From: Pseudaminobacter sp040049255
Lineage (GTDB): Bacteria > Pseudomonadota > Alphaproteobacteria > Rhizobiales > Rhizobiaceae
Reading direction: 5' to 3'
Assembly (NCBI RefSeq): GCF_040049255.1
Contig: NZ_JBDZDR010000001.1
Span: 496,001 to 560,000, forward strand
DNA length: 64,000 nt
How positions within the stretch are numbered: position 1 is the stretch's first letter; every line of letters begins with the position of its first letter. The position numbers and the translations under genes are program-made. Below the pieces are notes generated by a model. The model searched no databases and was not told where the DNA came from. It saw nothing but the letters and a program-made list of their open reading frames with translations. Positions 51,299 through 60,457 of the stretch are shown here, piece by piece.

Positions 51299-53809
51299 AT
51301 GTCAGATTTTCCCGACGACATCCCCTTCTTCGATGAGCCCGGTGCGCCCGCCCCGCGCCCTTCCGGCGCGTCTGCGCCCGGCGGCATTGCCGCGCGCGCC
51401 ATGGCCGCGCGCCAGGCATCCGCGCCCGATTATCTGAACGGACTCAACGCCGAACAGCGGCTGGCGGTCGAAACCACCGAGGGCCCGGTTCTGGTGCTGG
51501 CCGGTGCCGGCACCGGCAAGACGCGCGTGCTCACCACCCGCATCGCGCACATCCTCGCCACCGGCCGCGCCTTCCCCTCGCAGATCCTGGCCGTGACCTT
51601 CACCAACAAGGCGGCGCGCGAGATGAAGCAGCGCATCGGCCTGCTGGTCGGCGAAGCCATTGAAGGCATGCCCTGGCTGGGCACCTTCCACTCAATCGGG
51701 GTCAAGATGCTGCGCCGCCATGCCGAGCTTGCCGGCCTGCGCTCCGACTTCACCATCCTAGACACCGACGACGTCATCCGCCTCATCAAGCAGCTCATTC
51801 AGGCCGAGGGGCTGGACGACAAGCGCTGGCCGCCGCGCCAGTTCGCCATGATGATCGACGCCTGGAAGAACAAGGGCCTCGGTCCCGCCGAAATTCCCGA
51901 GGGCGACGCCCGCTCCTTCGCCAACGGCAAGGGCCGCGAACTCTACAAGGCCTATCAGGAGCGGCTGCAGACGCTGAACGCCTGCGACTTCGGCGACCTG
52001 CTCTGTCACCCGATCCGCATCTTCCGCGCGCATCCGGATGTGCTGAAGGAATATCACCGGCGGTTCAAATACATCCTCGTCGACGAGTACCAGGACACCA
52101 ACACCGCGCAATATATGTGGCTGCGCCTGCTGGCGCAGGAAACCGGCGCCCCGGGCAAGAAGAACGTCTGCTGCGTCGGCGATGACGACCAGTCGATCTA
52201 TGGCTGGCGCGGCGCGGAGGTGGACAACATCCTGCGCTTCGACAAGGATTTTCCCGGCGCTGTCGTCATCCGGCTGGAGCGCAACTACCGCTCCACCGCC
52301 CATATCCTCGGTGCTGCCTCGCACCTCATCGCCAACAACGAAGGGCGCCTCGGCAAGACGCTGTTCACCGACCTCGCCGACCCCGACGACTCCAAGGTGA
52401 ACGTCCACGCCGCATGGGACTCGGAAGAGGAAGCCCGTGCCATCGGCGAGGAGATCGAGCAGCTCCAACGCAAGGGCCATGCGCTGAACGACATGGCCAT
52501 CCTCGTGCGTGCCTCCTTCCAGATGCGCGAGTTCGAAGACCGTTTCGTCACGCTCGGTCTCAACTACCGCGTCGTCGGCGGCCCGCGCTTCTACGAGCGG
52601 CAGGAAATCCGCGACGCCATGGCCTATTTCCGCGTCGTGGCGCAACCGGCCGACGACCTCGCTTTCGAGCGTATCGTCAACGTGCCCAAGCGCGGGCTGG
52701 GCGAAGCCGCAATCCGCCAGATCCACGACACGGCGCGCGCGCTGCGCATCCCCATGCTGGAAGCCGCGGGCAATCTTGCCGAAAGCGACGAGCTGAAGCC
52801 CAAGCCGCGTGCGGCCTTGCGCGAGGTCGCCGCCAATTTCGAGCGCTGGCAGAAGGCACTCGACAACACGCCGCACACCGAGCTTGCCGAGATCATCCTC
52901 GAGGAGAGCGGCTACACCGACATGTGGAAGAACGACCGCTCGGCCGAGGCGCCGGGTCGGCTCGAAAACCTCAAGGAACTCATCCGCTCTATGGAGGAGT
53001 ACGAGTCGCTGCGCTCGTTCCTGGAGCATGTCGCGCTGGTCATGGACAGCGAGCAGAACGAGGATCTCGACGCCGTCACCATCATGACGCTCCACTCGGC
53101 CAAGGGCCTGGAGTTCGAGACGGTGTTCCTGCCCGGCTGGGAGGAAGGCCTGTTCCCGCACCAGCGCTCGCTGGACGAAGGCGGCCGCTCCGGGCTGGAG
53201 GAAGAGCGCCGGCTCGCCTATGTCGGCCTCACCCGCGCCAAGAGAAACCTGCACATCTGGTTCGTCTCCAACCGCCGCATCCACGGCCTGTGGCAGTCGA
53301 CCATCCCCTCGCGCTTCCTCGACGAGCTGCCGGAGGCGCATGTGGAGGTGGCCGAGGCTGGGGACAGCTATGGCGGCTACGGCAGTGGCTATGGCGGCCG
53401 GCAGAACCCCTATGGCGCCTCGCGCTTCGACAGCATCGGCACGGATCAGAAATCCTTCTCCAACACCTATTCAACGCCCGGCTGGCAGCGTGCGCAGGCC
53501 AACCGCAAGGAGGCGACCGACCGCAACTGGGGCTCGCGCTCCGGCCACCATGTCGAGCGCATCGGTTATGGCGAGACGGATTCCGGCTATGGCGCCGGCC
53601 GTGGCTCGGTGAAAGGCCGCACCATCGAGGGCGAACTCGTCGCCAAGTCGGTTGCCGACGCCCCCTCGCCCTTCAAGGTCGGCGACCGCGTGTTCCACCA
53701 GAAATTCGGCAACGGCAACATCGCGGCCATCGAAGGCAACAAGCTCACCATCGACTTCGACAAGGCGGGCCAGAAGCGGGTGATCGATAGTTTTGTGACG
53801 GCAGTGTGA
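51299..53809 (+). CDS. UvrD/PcrA-type ATP-dependent DNA helicase
   Basis: An 836-residue superfamily 1A helicase that unwinds DNA 3' to 5' in repair and replication restart. The motifs are in order: LNAEQRLAVE with Walker A AGAGTGKTRVL near residue 75, VDEYQDTN near residue 260, GDDDQSIYGWRGA near residue 300, TMMHSAKGLE-like IMTLHSAKGLEFETVF near residue 600 and VGLTRAKRNLHI. The C-terminus has a Gly/Tyr-rich stretch (YGGYGSGYGGRQ) and a PcrA-like tail (VGDRVFHQKFGNGNIAAIEG). ATG 51299 is used. Confidence 0.95.
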   Translation: MSDFPDDIPFFDEPGAPAPRPSGASAPGGIAARAMAARQASAPDYLNGLNAEQRLAVETTEGPVLVLAGAGTGKTRVLTTRIAHILATGRAFPSQILAVTFTNKAAREMKQRIGLLVGEAIEGMPWLGTFHSIGVKMLRRHAELAGLRSDFTILDTDDVIRLIKQLIQAEGLDDKRWPPRQFAMMIDAWKNKGLGPAEIPEGDARSFANGKGRELYKAYQERLQTLNACDFGDLLCHPIRIFRAHPDVLKEYHRRFKYILVDEYQDTNTAQYMWLRLLAQETGAPGKKNVCCVGDDDQSIYGWRGAEVDNILRFDKDFPGAVVIRLERNYRSTAHILGAASHLIANNEGRLGKTLFTDLADPDDSKVNVHAAWDSEEEARAIGEEIEQLQRKGHALNDMAILVRASFQMREFEDRFVTLGLNYRVVGGPRFYERQEIRDAMAYFRVVAQPADDLAFERIVNVPKRGLGEAAIRQIHDTARALRIPMLEAAGNLAESDELKPKPRAALREVAANFERWQKALDNTPHTELAEIILEESGYTDMWKNDRSAEAPGRLENLKELIRSMEEYESLRSFLEHVALVMDSEQNEDLDAVTIMTLHSAKGLEFETVFLPGWEEGLFPHQRSLDEGGRSGLEEERRLAYVGLTRAKRNLHIWFVSNRRIHGLWQSTIPSRFLDELPEAHVEVAEAGDSYGGYGSGYGGRQNPYGASRFDSIGTDQKSFSNTYSTPGWQRAQANRKEATDRNWGSRSGHHVERIGYGETDSGYGAGRGSVKGRTIEGELVAKSVADAPSPFKVGDRVFHQKFGNGNIAAIEGNKLTIDFDKAGQKRVIDSFVTAV

Positions 53810-53835
53810 GGGCTAAGACCACTGGGGGGGATAGC

Positions 53836-54819
53836 ATGGAACACGAAGAGCCGAGTTCAAACTCGGCGATGTCATGGTTAAACCAGCTGACCGTAGGCGG
53901 AGGAGTGCCTCAGGTAATACTTGGACCAGCTGGGAAGGCAATTAGCCGACTTGTAGCTGGGGTGACAGACATACCTGCCGCTTGGTTAGAATCCAAGGCT
54001 CAAAAAATAAAAGACGATACTGCAGCGCGCAGCACGATAAGTGGTGCTGTAGCGTCCGCTGCCAGCAATCAAGCAGCGTTGGATCCAATGATTGTTGATC
54101 GAAGCCTGCATCGATGGCTAGGAGAACAATATCGAAGGCAGGAAAATAGGGAGGCCGTAGCTCGCAAAACGGTCGAAATTCTCGAAGAGATGCTCGAAGA
54201 GGCGCCAGAGACGGAGTATTCATCTCCGAACGACGACTGGATGAATATATTCGAAAGGCATGCAGAGAATGCAAGTTCTGACGAATTTAGAATTCTATGG
54301 TCAAGGGTACTGGCTGGAGAAATTCGAAACAAAGGAGCGTTTTCGCTTTCTACGCTGCAATTTATTTCCGTCCTAGACAAAGAGACAGCAGATCTTATAA
54401 ACAAAATTCTGCCGTTTTGTATTGAAAATTTTATTATCCCAATAGATGCTTCAAAAGATGAATTGCTTATTGGAGAATTCATTACACTGGAAGAAGCCGG
54501 ATTCCTCACAACAGCAAATAGCCAGCTTTCAATACAACGGACACCTGATGAAAATGGCTACGTCTTTTTTGGAATGGGAAAATATAACTTGGTCGTCGAG
54601 ACTACACAAAAAATCTTTGTTTTGAATTCCTACAAATTAACAAAGTGCGGGACACAGCTAGCAAAAATAATCCCGACCAATTATGAAAAAGAAAAGATAG
54701 CAGAATCACTAATTAAGTCAGGACCTGAAAAGGTACACATAGGGCACATTACAATTGATCAAAACGGAGATCAAATAGTCAAAATTACAAAAACAATTAC
54801 AAAGAAAATTGATCCTTAG
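53836..54819 (+). CDS. DUF2806-type protein, AT-rich, likely acquired by transfer
   Basis: A 327-residue protein. The central part NDDWMNIFERHAENASSDEFRILWSRVLAGEIRNKGAFSLSTLQFISVLDKETADL fits DUF2806, of unknown function. The N-terminal part is helical, with a weakly hydrophobic VPQVILGPAGKAISRLVAGV stretch. The gene, especially its second half, uses AT-rich codons (AAA, ATA, TTA, AAT) quite unlike its 60-65% GC neighbours, so it came from elsewhere. ATG 53836 follows a GGGGGGATAGC site; it begins 26 bases after the helicase gene stops and may be read from it. Confidence 0.78.
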   Translation: MEHEEPSSNSAMSWLNQLTVGGGVPQVILGPAGKAISRLVAGVTDIPAAWLESKAQKIKDDTAARSTISGAVASAASNQAALDPMIVDRSLHRWLGEQYRRQENREAVARKTVEILEEMLEEAPETEYSSPNDDWMNIFERHAENASSDEFRILWSRVLAGEIRNKGAFSLSTLQFISVLDKETADLINKILPFCIENFIIPIDASKDELLIGEFITLEEAGFLTTANSQLSIQRTPDENGYVFFGMGKYNLVVETTQKIFVLNSYKLTKCGTQLAKIIPTNYEKEKIAESLIKSGPEKVHIGHITIDQNGDQIVKITKTITKKIDP

Positions 54820-54918
54820 AACAATTTATAATTCACAAGTCGCATACAAAGAAATTTTAGTCTCCTTCAGGAGCCGCGCGTTTGACGCCATCTTTCGCCT
54901 CTGGCGGCCGGCCCCACC

Positions 54919-55200
54919 TCAGCCCAGAAGCTGCTTCAGCCGCTCCGCCGCCCCGGCAGCCAGATCGGCATAGCGCTCCTCCAGTTCCTCGGCGGCCTTG
55001 ACCACATCGGGATCGTAGTCGTTGAACTCGAGGGCCCGTACCAGCTGTTCGACGAACTGCACCTGCTCTTCCAACGCCTCGAACAACGCCCTGACCTGGT
55101 CGGCGGCGATGTCGGGATCGGCCAGCATCTTCGGCACTTCCTTGTCCATCTCGGAGCAGGTTTCCGCCTGCTTGCGGAGGATTTCGAGCCAATCTGCCAT
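54919..55200 (-). CDS. Hypothetical acidic helical protein
   Basis: A 93-residue, acidic, all-helical protein (MADWLEILRKQAETCSEMDKEVPKMLADPDIAADQVRALFEALEEQ). I recognise no named family, but the frame is well-formed and ATG 55200 has GGAAGGAAA upstream. There is no signal or membrane segment. It may bind a partner protein through its heptad-like helices. Confidence 0.62.
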   Translation of the reverse strand: MADWLEILRKQAETCSEMDKEVPKMLADPDIAADQVRALFEALEEQVQFVEQLVRALEFNDYDPDVVKAAEELEERYADLAAGAAERLKQLLG

Positions 55201-55292
55201 CACGTTTCCTTCCGGTTGGCAAAATGCACCTCGCCCGCCCGAGGCGTCAACCCGGCGGTGGGGACTTTACGCCCTCAGCGCCGTATTCGCAC

Positions 55293-55928
55293 TTAGAGCG
55301 GGCGGCCTTCCCAGCGGTCCAGAAACGCCTCGATTGTCATGGCCTGCATGTCGGGAATCGCATCGGCCAGCCGGTCCAGCGGCCAGTCCCACCAGGCCAG
55401 CGCCTCGATGCGGGCGATGGTCTCGGGCGCAAAGCGCAGCCGCTTGCTGCGCGCCGGCACGCCGGCCACGATCTCGTAGGCGCCGACGTCGCGCGTCACC
55501 ACCGCATTGGCGCCGATCACCGCGCCGTTGCCGATCGTAACGCCGGGCAGGATGACCGCGCCATGGCCGACCCACACATCATGGCCGATGGTTACCGCCT
55601 TGGCCTGCCGGCGTGCCCGAAAATCCTGGTCGACGCCGAGATAGCGGAAATACTCGTTGGGCCGATAGCTCACCTTGTGCGTGGTGATGCGCTCGATCGG
55701 GTGCTCCAGAGCATTGATGCGGGTGTTGGCGGCGATGGAGCAGAACTTGCCTATGGTGGTGTAGGTCGCCTCGGCGTGGCGCTCGAAATAGGTGAAGTCG
55801 CCCACCATCACTTCACGCAGGATCACCCGTTCGCCAATGGCCGCATAGCGGCCGAGGCGGCAGGATTTCAGCTCGGCCGTGGGGTGGATGCGCGGCTCGG
55901 CATCCTTGAAGCGAAGTGCGGGGTCCAT
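55293..55928 (-). CDS. Hexapeptide-repeat acetyltransferase (CatB/phosphonate-type)
   Basis: A 211-residue left-handed beta-helix transferase. Hexapeptide repeats run from residue ~15 (IHPTAELKSCRLGRYAAIGERVILREVMVGDF) to ~165 (VTIGHDVWVGHGAVILPGVTIGNGAVIGANAVVTRDVGAYEIVAGVPA). It is closest in pattern to the transferase family found in phosphonate operons (TIGR03308 type) and to CatB acetyltransferases. No phn genes are in this window, so the acceptor is uncertain. Confidence 0.85.
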   Translation of the reverse strand: MDPALRFKDAEPRIHPTAELKSCRLGRYAAIGERVILREVMVGDFTYFERHAEATYTTIGKFCSIAANTRINALEHPIERITTHKVSYRPNEYFRYLGVDQDFRARRQAKAVTIGHDVWVGHGAVILPGVTIGNGAVIGANAVVTRDVGAYEIVAGVPARSKRLRFAPETIARIEALAWWDWPLDRLADAIPDMQAMTIEAFLDRWEGRPL

Positions 55929-55984
55929 GGCCCGGCTTTACGCCGCCGCGCAGCGCCCGGCAAGCCGCCGGCGCGGCCCCGCGC

Positions 55985-56470
55985 CTATTTCGGCTTGCCG
56001 TCGGTCCAGGTCACGTTCTGGCCGTAGAGCGGCACGGTGGTGACGGCCATCTTGGCCGAGCCGTTCTGCACCTGCCGCGAATGCGAAAGATAGATCAGCG
56101 TGTCGTTCTTCTTGTCGTAGATGCGGTTCACCACCTGCTTCTTCCAGATCAGGCTGATGCCCTGCTTGAAGACCTCCTCACCCTTCGAGCTCAGGTCGAT
56201 CTTGCCGATGGTGATAGGCCCGGTCTGGTGGCAGGAGATGGCCGAGTCGGAAGGGTTCTCGAACCAGTTGCCCTTCTGCAGCCGGTCCACGATGCCGCGA
56301 TCGAAATAGGAGAAGTGGCAGGTCACGCCCTCGATCTTGGGGTCTTGCACCGCCTGCACGATGATATCGTTGCCCAGCCAGTCGACCCCGACCCTGCCGA
56401 CTTCCTCGGCAAGCGCCGGTGCTGCCGCACCAAGCAAAAGAGCTGCTGCACCGATTGCCGCTGCACGCAT
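55985..56470 (-). CDS. creA: CreA-family periplasmic protein
   Basis: A 161-residue exported protein: a signal peptide ends at ALA (residue 21), and the mature part is EEVGRVGVDWLGNDIIVQAVQDPKIEGVTCHFSYFDRG with two conserved cysteines (CHFSYF and ISCHQTGPI). This is the CreA family, of unknown function. ATG 56470 has a strong AGGAGG upstream. Confidence 0.92.
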   Translation of the reverse strand: MRAAAIGAAALLLGAAAPALAEEVGRVGVDWLGNDIIVQAVQDPKIEGVTCHFSYFDRGIVDRLQKGNWFENPSDSAISCHQTGPITIGKIDLSSKGEEVFKQGISLIWKKQVVNRIYDKKNDTLIYLSHSRQVQNGSAKMAVTTVPLYGQNVTWTDGKPK

Positions 56471-56671
56471 GGAGACCTCCTGAGAAATCAAACCGTTCGC
56501 AACAATTGGGTGCGCCCGGTCGTGCTTGCAAGCTCTGGCCCGCCCAGGTGTGCTCGCCAGCGGCATCATGGCCCCTTTTGCATGCGCGTTCCCGCCACTA
56601 TCTTGTCAGTCACATGGCGCAGCCCGAGGCGGCTTAGCCTTCCGAACGCTGGACGAGGGAAACAGCTAGTC

Positions 56672-57250
56672 ATGATGCGCTCCATTCTGGTCGGTATCCT
56701 GGTTCTCATGGCCGCTGGCGTGGGCTGGCTGACCTTCGACTGGTACCAGGCCCGCAATGGCGGCCATGCCTATGGGGCTGCGTTCACACTTGTCGACCAG
56801 AAGGGCCAGCCGATCACCGAAGCGGCTTTCCGCGGCCACCCCTCGGCGGTGTTCTTCGGCTTCACCCATTGCCCCGAAGTCTGCCCGACGACACTGTTCG
56901 AACTGGACGGCTGGCTGAAGCAGATCGGCGACGAAGGCAAGGACATCAGGGCATATTTCGTCACGGTCGACCCCGAGCGCGACACGCCCGAGATGATGAA
57001 CGCCTATGTCAGCAACGTGTCGGATCGCATCACCGGCATCACCGGCGACCCCGATAAGGTGGCCGCCATGGCCAAGTCGTTCCATATCTATTCGCGCAAG
57101 GTGCCGCTGGACGGCGGCGACTACACCATGGACCACACCGCTTCGGTGCTGCTGCTGGATCGCAAGGGCGACTTCTTCGGCACCATCGCCTATGGCGAAA
57201 GCGGGGATACGGCCGTGGCAAAGCTGAAACGCCTTGCGGGCAAGGGCTGA
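56672..57250 (+). CDS. SCO1/SenC-like copper chaperone protein
   Basis: A 192-residue membrane-anchored thioredoxin-fold protein. The N-terminal helix (MRSILVGILVLMAAGVGWLTF) holds it in the inner membrane. The copper ligands are the CPEVCP pair near residue 72 and the distal histidine in YTMDHTASVLLLD near residue 155. SCO proteins help to insert copper into the CuA site of cytochrome oxidase. ATG 56672 follows GAGGGAAA; a second ATG is the next codon. No oxidase genes are adjacent. Confidence 0.92.
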   Translation: MMRSILVGILVLMAAGVGWLTFDWYQARNGGHAYGAAFTLVDQKGQPITEAAFRGHPSAVFFGFTHCPEVCPTTLFELDGWLKQIGDEGKDIRAYFVTVDPERDTPEMMNAYVSNVSDRITGITGDPDKVAAMAKSFHIYSRKVPLDGGDYTMDHTASVLLLDRKGDFFGTIAYGESGDTAVAKLKRLAGKG

Positions 57251-57300
57251 AACGTCCACAAGCGCGGGCACAATTCGCCCTCTTTCTGATTGTGAGCGCC

Positions 57301-58173
57301 ATGAGCCAGACACGCCTTTACCTCACGGCCGGGCGCAGCGATGCAGACCGCATCTTCGCCGCCCTGGAAACCGAATTCGAGGCCGAGGGCTTTCCCATCG
57401 CTGTCATGGAAATAGACGAGGATCGCGACATCCACGAAGTGTCGCTCTACACCGACGGCGACGTTGACGAGACCCAACAGCGCATTCGCGAAGTGCTGGC
57501 ATCGCTCTCGCTGGACAGGCAGATCGAGCGCGAGACGCTGCCCGATGTCGACTGGGTGGCAAAGTCGCTGGAAGGCCTGAAGCCGGTGCGGGCGGGCGGC
57601 TTCGTGGTGCACGGCTCGCATGACCGCGACGAGCCTCGCGAAGGCGAGATGGCCATCGAGATCGAGGCCGGCCTTGCCTTCGGTACCGGCCATCACGGCA
57701 CCACCTCGGGCTGCCTCGAAATGCTGGAACAGGTCGTCCGGCAGGAAAAGCCGCGCAATGCGCTCGACCTGGGCACGGGCAGCGCCGTGCTGGCCATCGC
57801 CGTCGCAAAGCTCGCGCATATTCCGGTGCTGGCCACCGACATCGACCCGGTGGCCACCGATGTCGCCGCCGACAATGTGCGGCTCAACGGCGCGTCGGAC
57901 TATGTCGAGACCGAAACCGCGACCGGTTTCGACCATCCCGTCTTTGCAGCGCGGGGCCCCTTCGATCTTGTCATAGCCAATATTCTGGCAGGCCCGCTCA
58001 TCGAGCTTGCCCCTTCAATGGTGCAGCACGTGGCTCCGGGCGGTTCCATCATCCTTTCGGGCATTCTGGAAAGGCAGGGTGACGCCGTGCTCGCCGCCTA
58101 TACAAACCAGGGTTTTCGCCACATCCGCACCTTGCTGCGCGAGGGCTGGGTGACGCTCCACCTCAAGCGCTGA
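57301..58173 (+). CDS. prmA: Ribosomal protein L11 methyltransferase
   Basis: A 290-residue S-adenosylmethionine-dependent enzyme that trimethylates ribosomal protein L11. The N-terminal L11-binding domain (residues 1-110) precedes the class I methyltransferase core with AGLAFGTGHHGTTSGCLEMLE and motif I ALDLGTGSAVLAIAVAKL near residue 155; NDPPF-like chemistry is replaced by VIANILAGPLIELAP. ATG 57301 is preferred to a GTG three codons earlier. Confidence 0.93.
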   Translation: MSQTRLYLTAGRSDADRIFAALETEFEAEGFPIAVMEIDEDRDIHEVSLYTDGDVDETQQRIREVLASLSLDRQIERETLPDVDWVAKSLEGLKPVRAGGFVVHGSHDRDEPREGEMAIEIEAGLAFGTGHHGTTSGCLEMLEQVVRQEKPRNALDLGTGSAVLAIAVAKLAHIPVLATDIDPVATDVAADNVRLNGASDYVETETATGFDHPVFAARGPFDLVIANILAGPLIELAPSMVQHVAPGGSIILSGILERQGDAVLAAYTNQGFRHIRTLLREGWVTLHLKR

Positions 58174-58298
58174 GCAAAGCCGGACATGGGTGGGCCGACC
58201 CGAGGCATCGGATATGCCTGAAACCGAATTCCCCTTTCGGGCTCGATGCTCTAGTTTGACGCCACGCTAGACACCTGCAGCAGGAAGGCACCGCGCCC

Positions 58299-60128
58299 AT
58301 GTTCCAGACCTTCGATTCGGCCAGCGACCCGTCCACCGCCGCAGCCCGCGTGGCCAAATTGCGCGAATGGCTGGCCGCGCGCGAGCTCGATGGCTTCATC
58401 GTCCCGCGCGCCGACCAGCATCAGGGCGAATATGTCGCGCCCGGTTCGGAGCGCCTGCGCTGGCTGACAGGCTTCAGCGGCTCCGCCGGCGTCGCGATCA
58501 TTCTTGCCGACCGCGCCTTCATCTTCGTCGATGGCCGTTACCAGCTCCAGGTGCGCGAGCAGGTCGACCTCGGCATCTTCGCCATCGAAAGCCTGATCGA
58601 AAATCCGCCGCCTGCCTGGATTCGCCAAAATCTCGGCAAGGGCGCGGAGATCGGCTTCGATCCCTGGCTGCACACGATCGGCGAAGTGAGCGCATTGAAA
58701 AAGGCGGCCGCCAAGACCGGCGCGACCCTTGTGCCGCTGGCCGACAACCCCATCGACGAGATCTGGACCGATCAACCCGCCGAGCCGCTGGCCGAGGTCG
58801 AAATCCATCCCATCGCCTTTGCCGGCGAACTGGCGAAGGACAAGCTCGCCCGGCTCGCAGCCGCGATCGCCAGGGAAGGCGCCACCCATTGCGTGCTGAC
58901 GGACCCGTCATCGATCGCCTGGGCCTTCAACATCCGCGGCGCCGACGTGCCGCACACGCCGCTGGCGCTCGGCTTCGCCATACTGGCCGCAGACGGCAAG
59001 CATCGCCTGTTCATGGACGGCCGCAAGCTCTCCCGCAAGGTCGAGGCCTATCTAACCCAACTCTCGGAACTGCGCGCCCCCGATGCGCTCGAGGCCGAGG
59101 TGATCGAGCTGGCCCGCTCCGGCGCCAGGATCGCACTCGATCCGGTGCTTGCGGCCGACAAGCTGCGTGCCCTGGTCGAAGAGAACGGCGGCACGGTCGT
59201 TCTGGAGCCGGACCCGGCCCGCCTGCCCCGCGCCACCAAGAACCAGGCCGAAATCCAGGGTGCGCGCGCCGCGCACCGGCGCGATGGTGCCGCCGTTGCG
59301 AAGCTCCTGTGCTGGCTCGACGCGCAGAAGCCCGGCACGCTGGACGAGATCAAGGCGGTCACCCAGCTTGAGGAGATGCGGCGCAGCGTCGGCGAGGAAA
59401 CGCAGATGCCGCTGCGCGACGTTTCCTTCGACACCATCTCCGGCGCCGGCCCGAACGGCGCGATCATGCACTATCGCGTCTCGCACGCCACCAATCGCCC
59501 CTTGCGCGAAGGCGAGCTTTTCCTGCTCGATTCCGGCGCGCAATATCAGGACGGCACCACCGACATCACCCGCACCGTGGCCGTGGGCAAGCCCACCGAG
59601 GAAATGCGCGAGCGCTTTACTCTTGTGCTCAAGGGTATGATAGCGATTTCGACGCTGCGCTTTCCGGCCGGCACGCGCGGCTGCGACATCGATGCCTTTG
59701 CACGCATAGCCCTGTGGCAGCGGGGGCTGGACTTCGCCCATGGCACCGGCCACGGCGTGGGCTCCTATCTGGCCGTGCATGAAGGGCCCCAGCGTATCGC
59801 CAAGACCGGCACCGAGAAGCTGCTCGAAGGCATGATCCTGTCCAACGAGCCGGGCTACTACAAGGAAGGCCATTACGGCATCCGCATCGAAAACCTCATC
59901 ATCGTCACGCCAGCCGAGCGGCCGGAGGGCGGCGACCTGGCCGTCCACGGCTTCGAGACGCTGACGCTGGCGCCTATCGACCGGCGGCTGGTGCGGCCCG
60001 ACCTGCTTTCGCCAGCCGAACTGGAGTGGCTCAATGCCTACCACGCCCGCGTTCTCGCCGAGATCGGACCGATGGTGGATGGCGAAACGCTGAAGTGGCT
60101 GGAACAGGCGACCGCGCCGATCGCCTGA
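58299..60128 (+). CDS. pepP: Aminopeptidase P-family Xaa-Pro peptidase
   Basis: A 609-residue three-domain peptidase that removes an N-terminal residue before proline. Two creatinase-like N-terminal domains (residues ~1-300) precede the pita-bread catalytic domain. Metal ligands are visible: two Asp in LFLLDSGAQYQDGTTDITRTVAVG near residue 410, His in DFAHGTGHGVGSYLAVHEGP near residue 485, and Glu in ILSNEPGYYKEGHYGIRIENL near residues 520-540. The length fits the long, eukaryote-like aminopeptidase P1 type. Confidence 0.93.
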   Translation: MFQTFDSASDPSTAAARVAKLREWLAARELDGFIVPRADQHQGEYVAPGSERLRWLTGFSGSAGVAIILADRAFIFVDGRYQLQVREQVDLGIFAIESLIENPPPAWIRQNLGKGAEIGFDPWLHTIGEVSALKKAAAKTGATLVPLADNPIDEIWTDQPAEPLAEVEIHPIAFAGELAKDKLARLAAAIAREGATHCVLTDPSSIAWAFNIRGADVPHTPLALGFAILAADGKHRLFMDGRKLSRKVEAYLTQLSELRAPDALEAEVIELARSGARIALDPVLAADKLRALVEENGGTVVLEPDPARLPRATKNQAEIQGARAAHRRDGAAVAKLLCWLDAQKPGTLDEIKAVTQLEEMRRSVGEETQMPLRDVSFDTISGAGPNGAIMHYRVSHATNRPLREGELFLLDSGAQYQDGTTDITRTVAVGKPTEEMRERFTLVLKGMIAISTLRFPAGTRGCDIDAFARIALWQRGLDFAHGTGHGVGSYLAVHEGPQRIAKTGTEKLLEGMILSNEPGYYKEGHYGIRIENLIIVTPAERPEGGDLAVHGFETLTLAPIDRRLVRPDLLSPAELEWLNAYHARVLAEIGPMVDGETLKWLEQATAPIA

Positions 60129-60160
60129 TCGCCTACAAACAGCTTCTTGAGGAGCGTGGC

Positions 60161-60457
60161 TCAGCCGGCGAGGTGCCGCATGGCGATCAGCACTGTGGCA
60201 CCGGCAAGAAACATGGTCATCAGCCCGCCGCGCAGCGAGACGATCGCCGCCACCGCAAGGGCTGCCAGCTCAGCCGGACCGGCCGAAAGGGCGGCCGGCG
60301 CCACAAGCGTGGTCAACACTGCCGCCGGAACTGCGTTGAGCCCGGCCTCGACGCGCGGGTGGATGCGCTCGAAGCGCGAGATGACCAGATGCCCGCCAAT
60401 GCGCGTCAGGTAGGTCGCGATGGCGCCCGCGACGATGATCCACAGCGTGGTGCTCAT
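60161..60457 (-). CDS. azlD: AzlD, small subunit of branched-chain amino acid exporter
   Basis: A 98-residue membrane protein with about four helices (LWIIVAGAIATYLTRIGGHLVI, VEAGLNAVPAAVLTTLVAPAAL, LAALAVAAIVSLRG, LMTMFLAGATVLIAMRHL), the AzlD pattern. Its start overlaps the azlC stop by 4 bases. AzlC and AzlD together export leucine, isoleucine or valine. Confidence 0.92.
   Translation of the reverse strand: MSTTLWIIVAGAIATYLTRIGGHLVISRFERIHPRVEAGLNAVPAAVLTTLVAPAALSAGPAELAALAVAAIVSLRGGLMTMFLAGATVLIAMRHLAG

Noticed and set aside
51758..53341. Long minus-strand frame opposite the UvrD-type helicase
   Set aside because: It is a mirror frame of a helicase whose motifs are complete on the plus strand; no domains in the antisense product.
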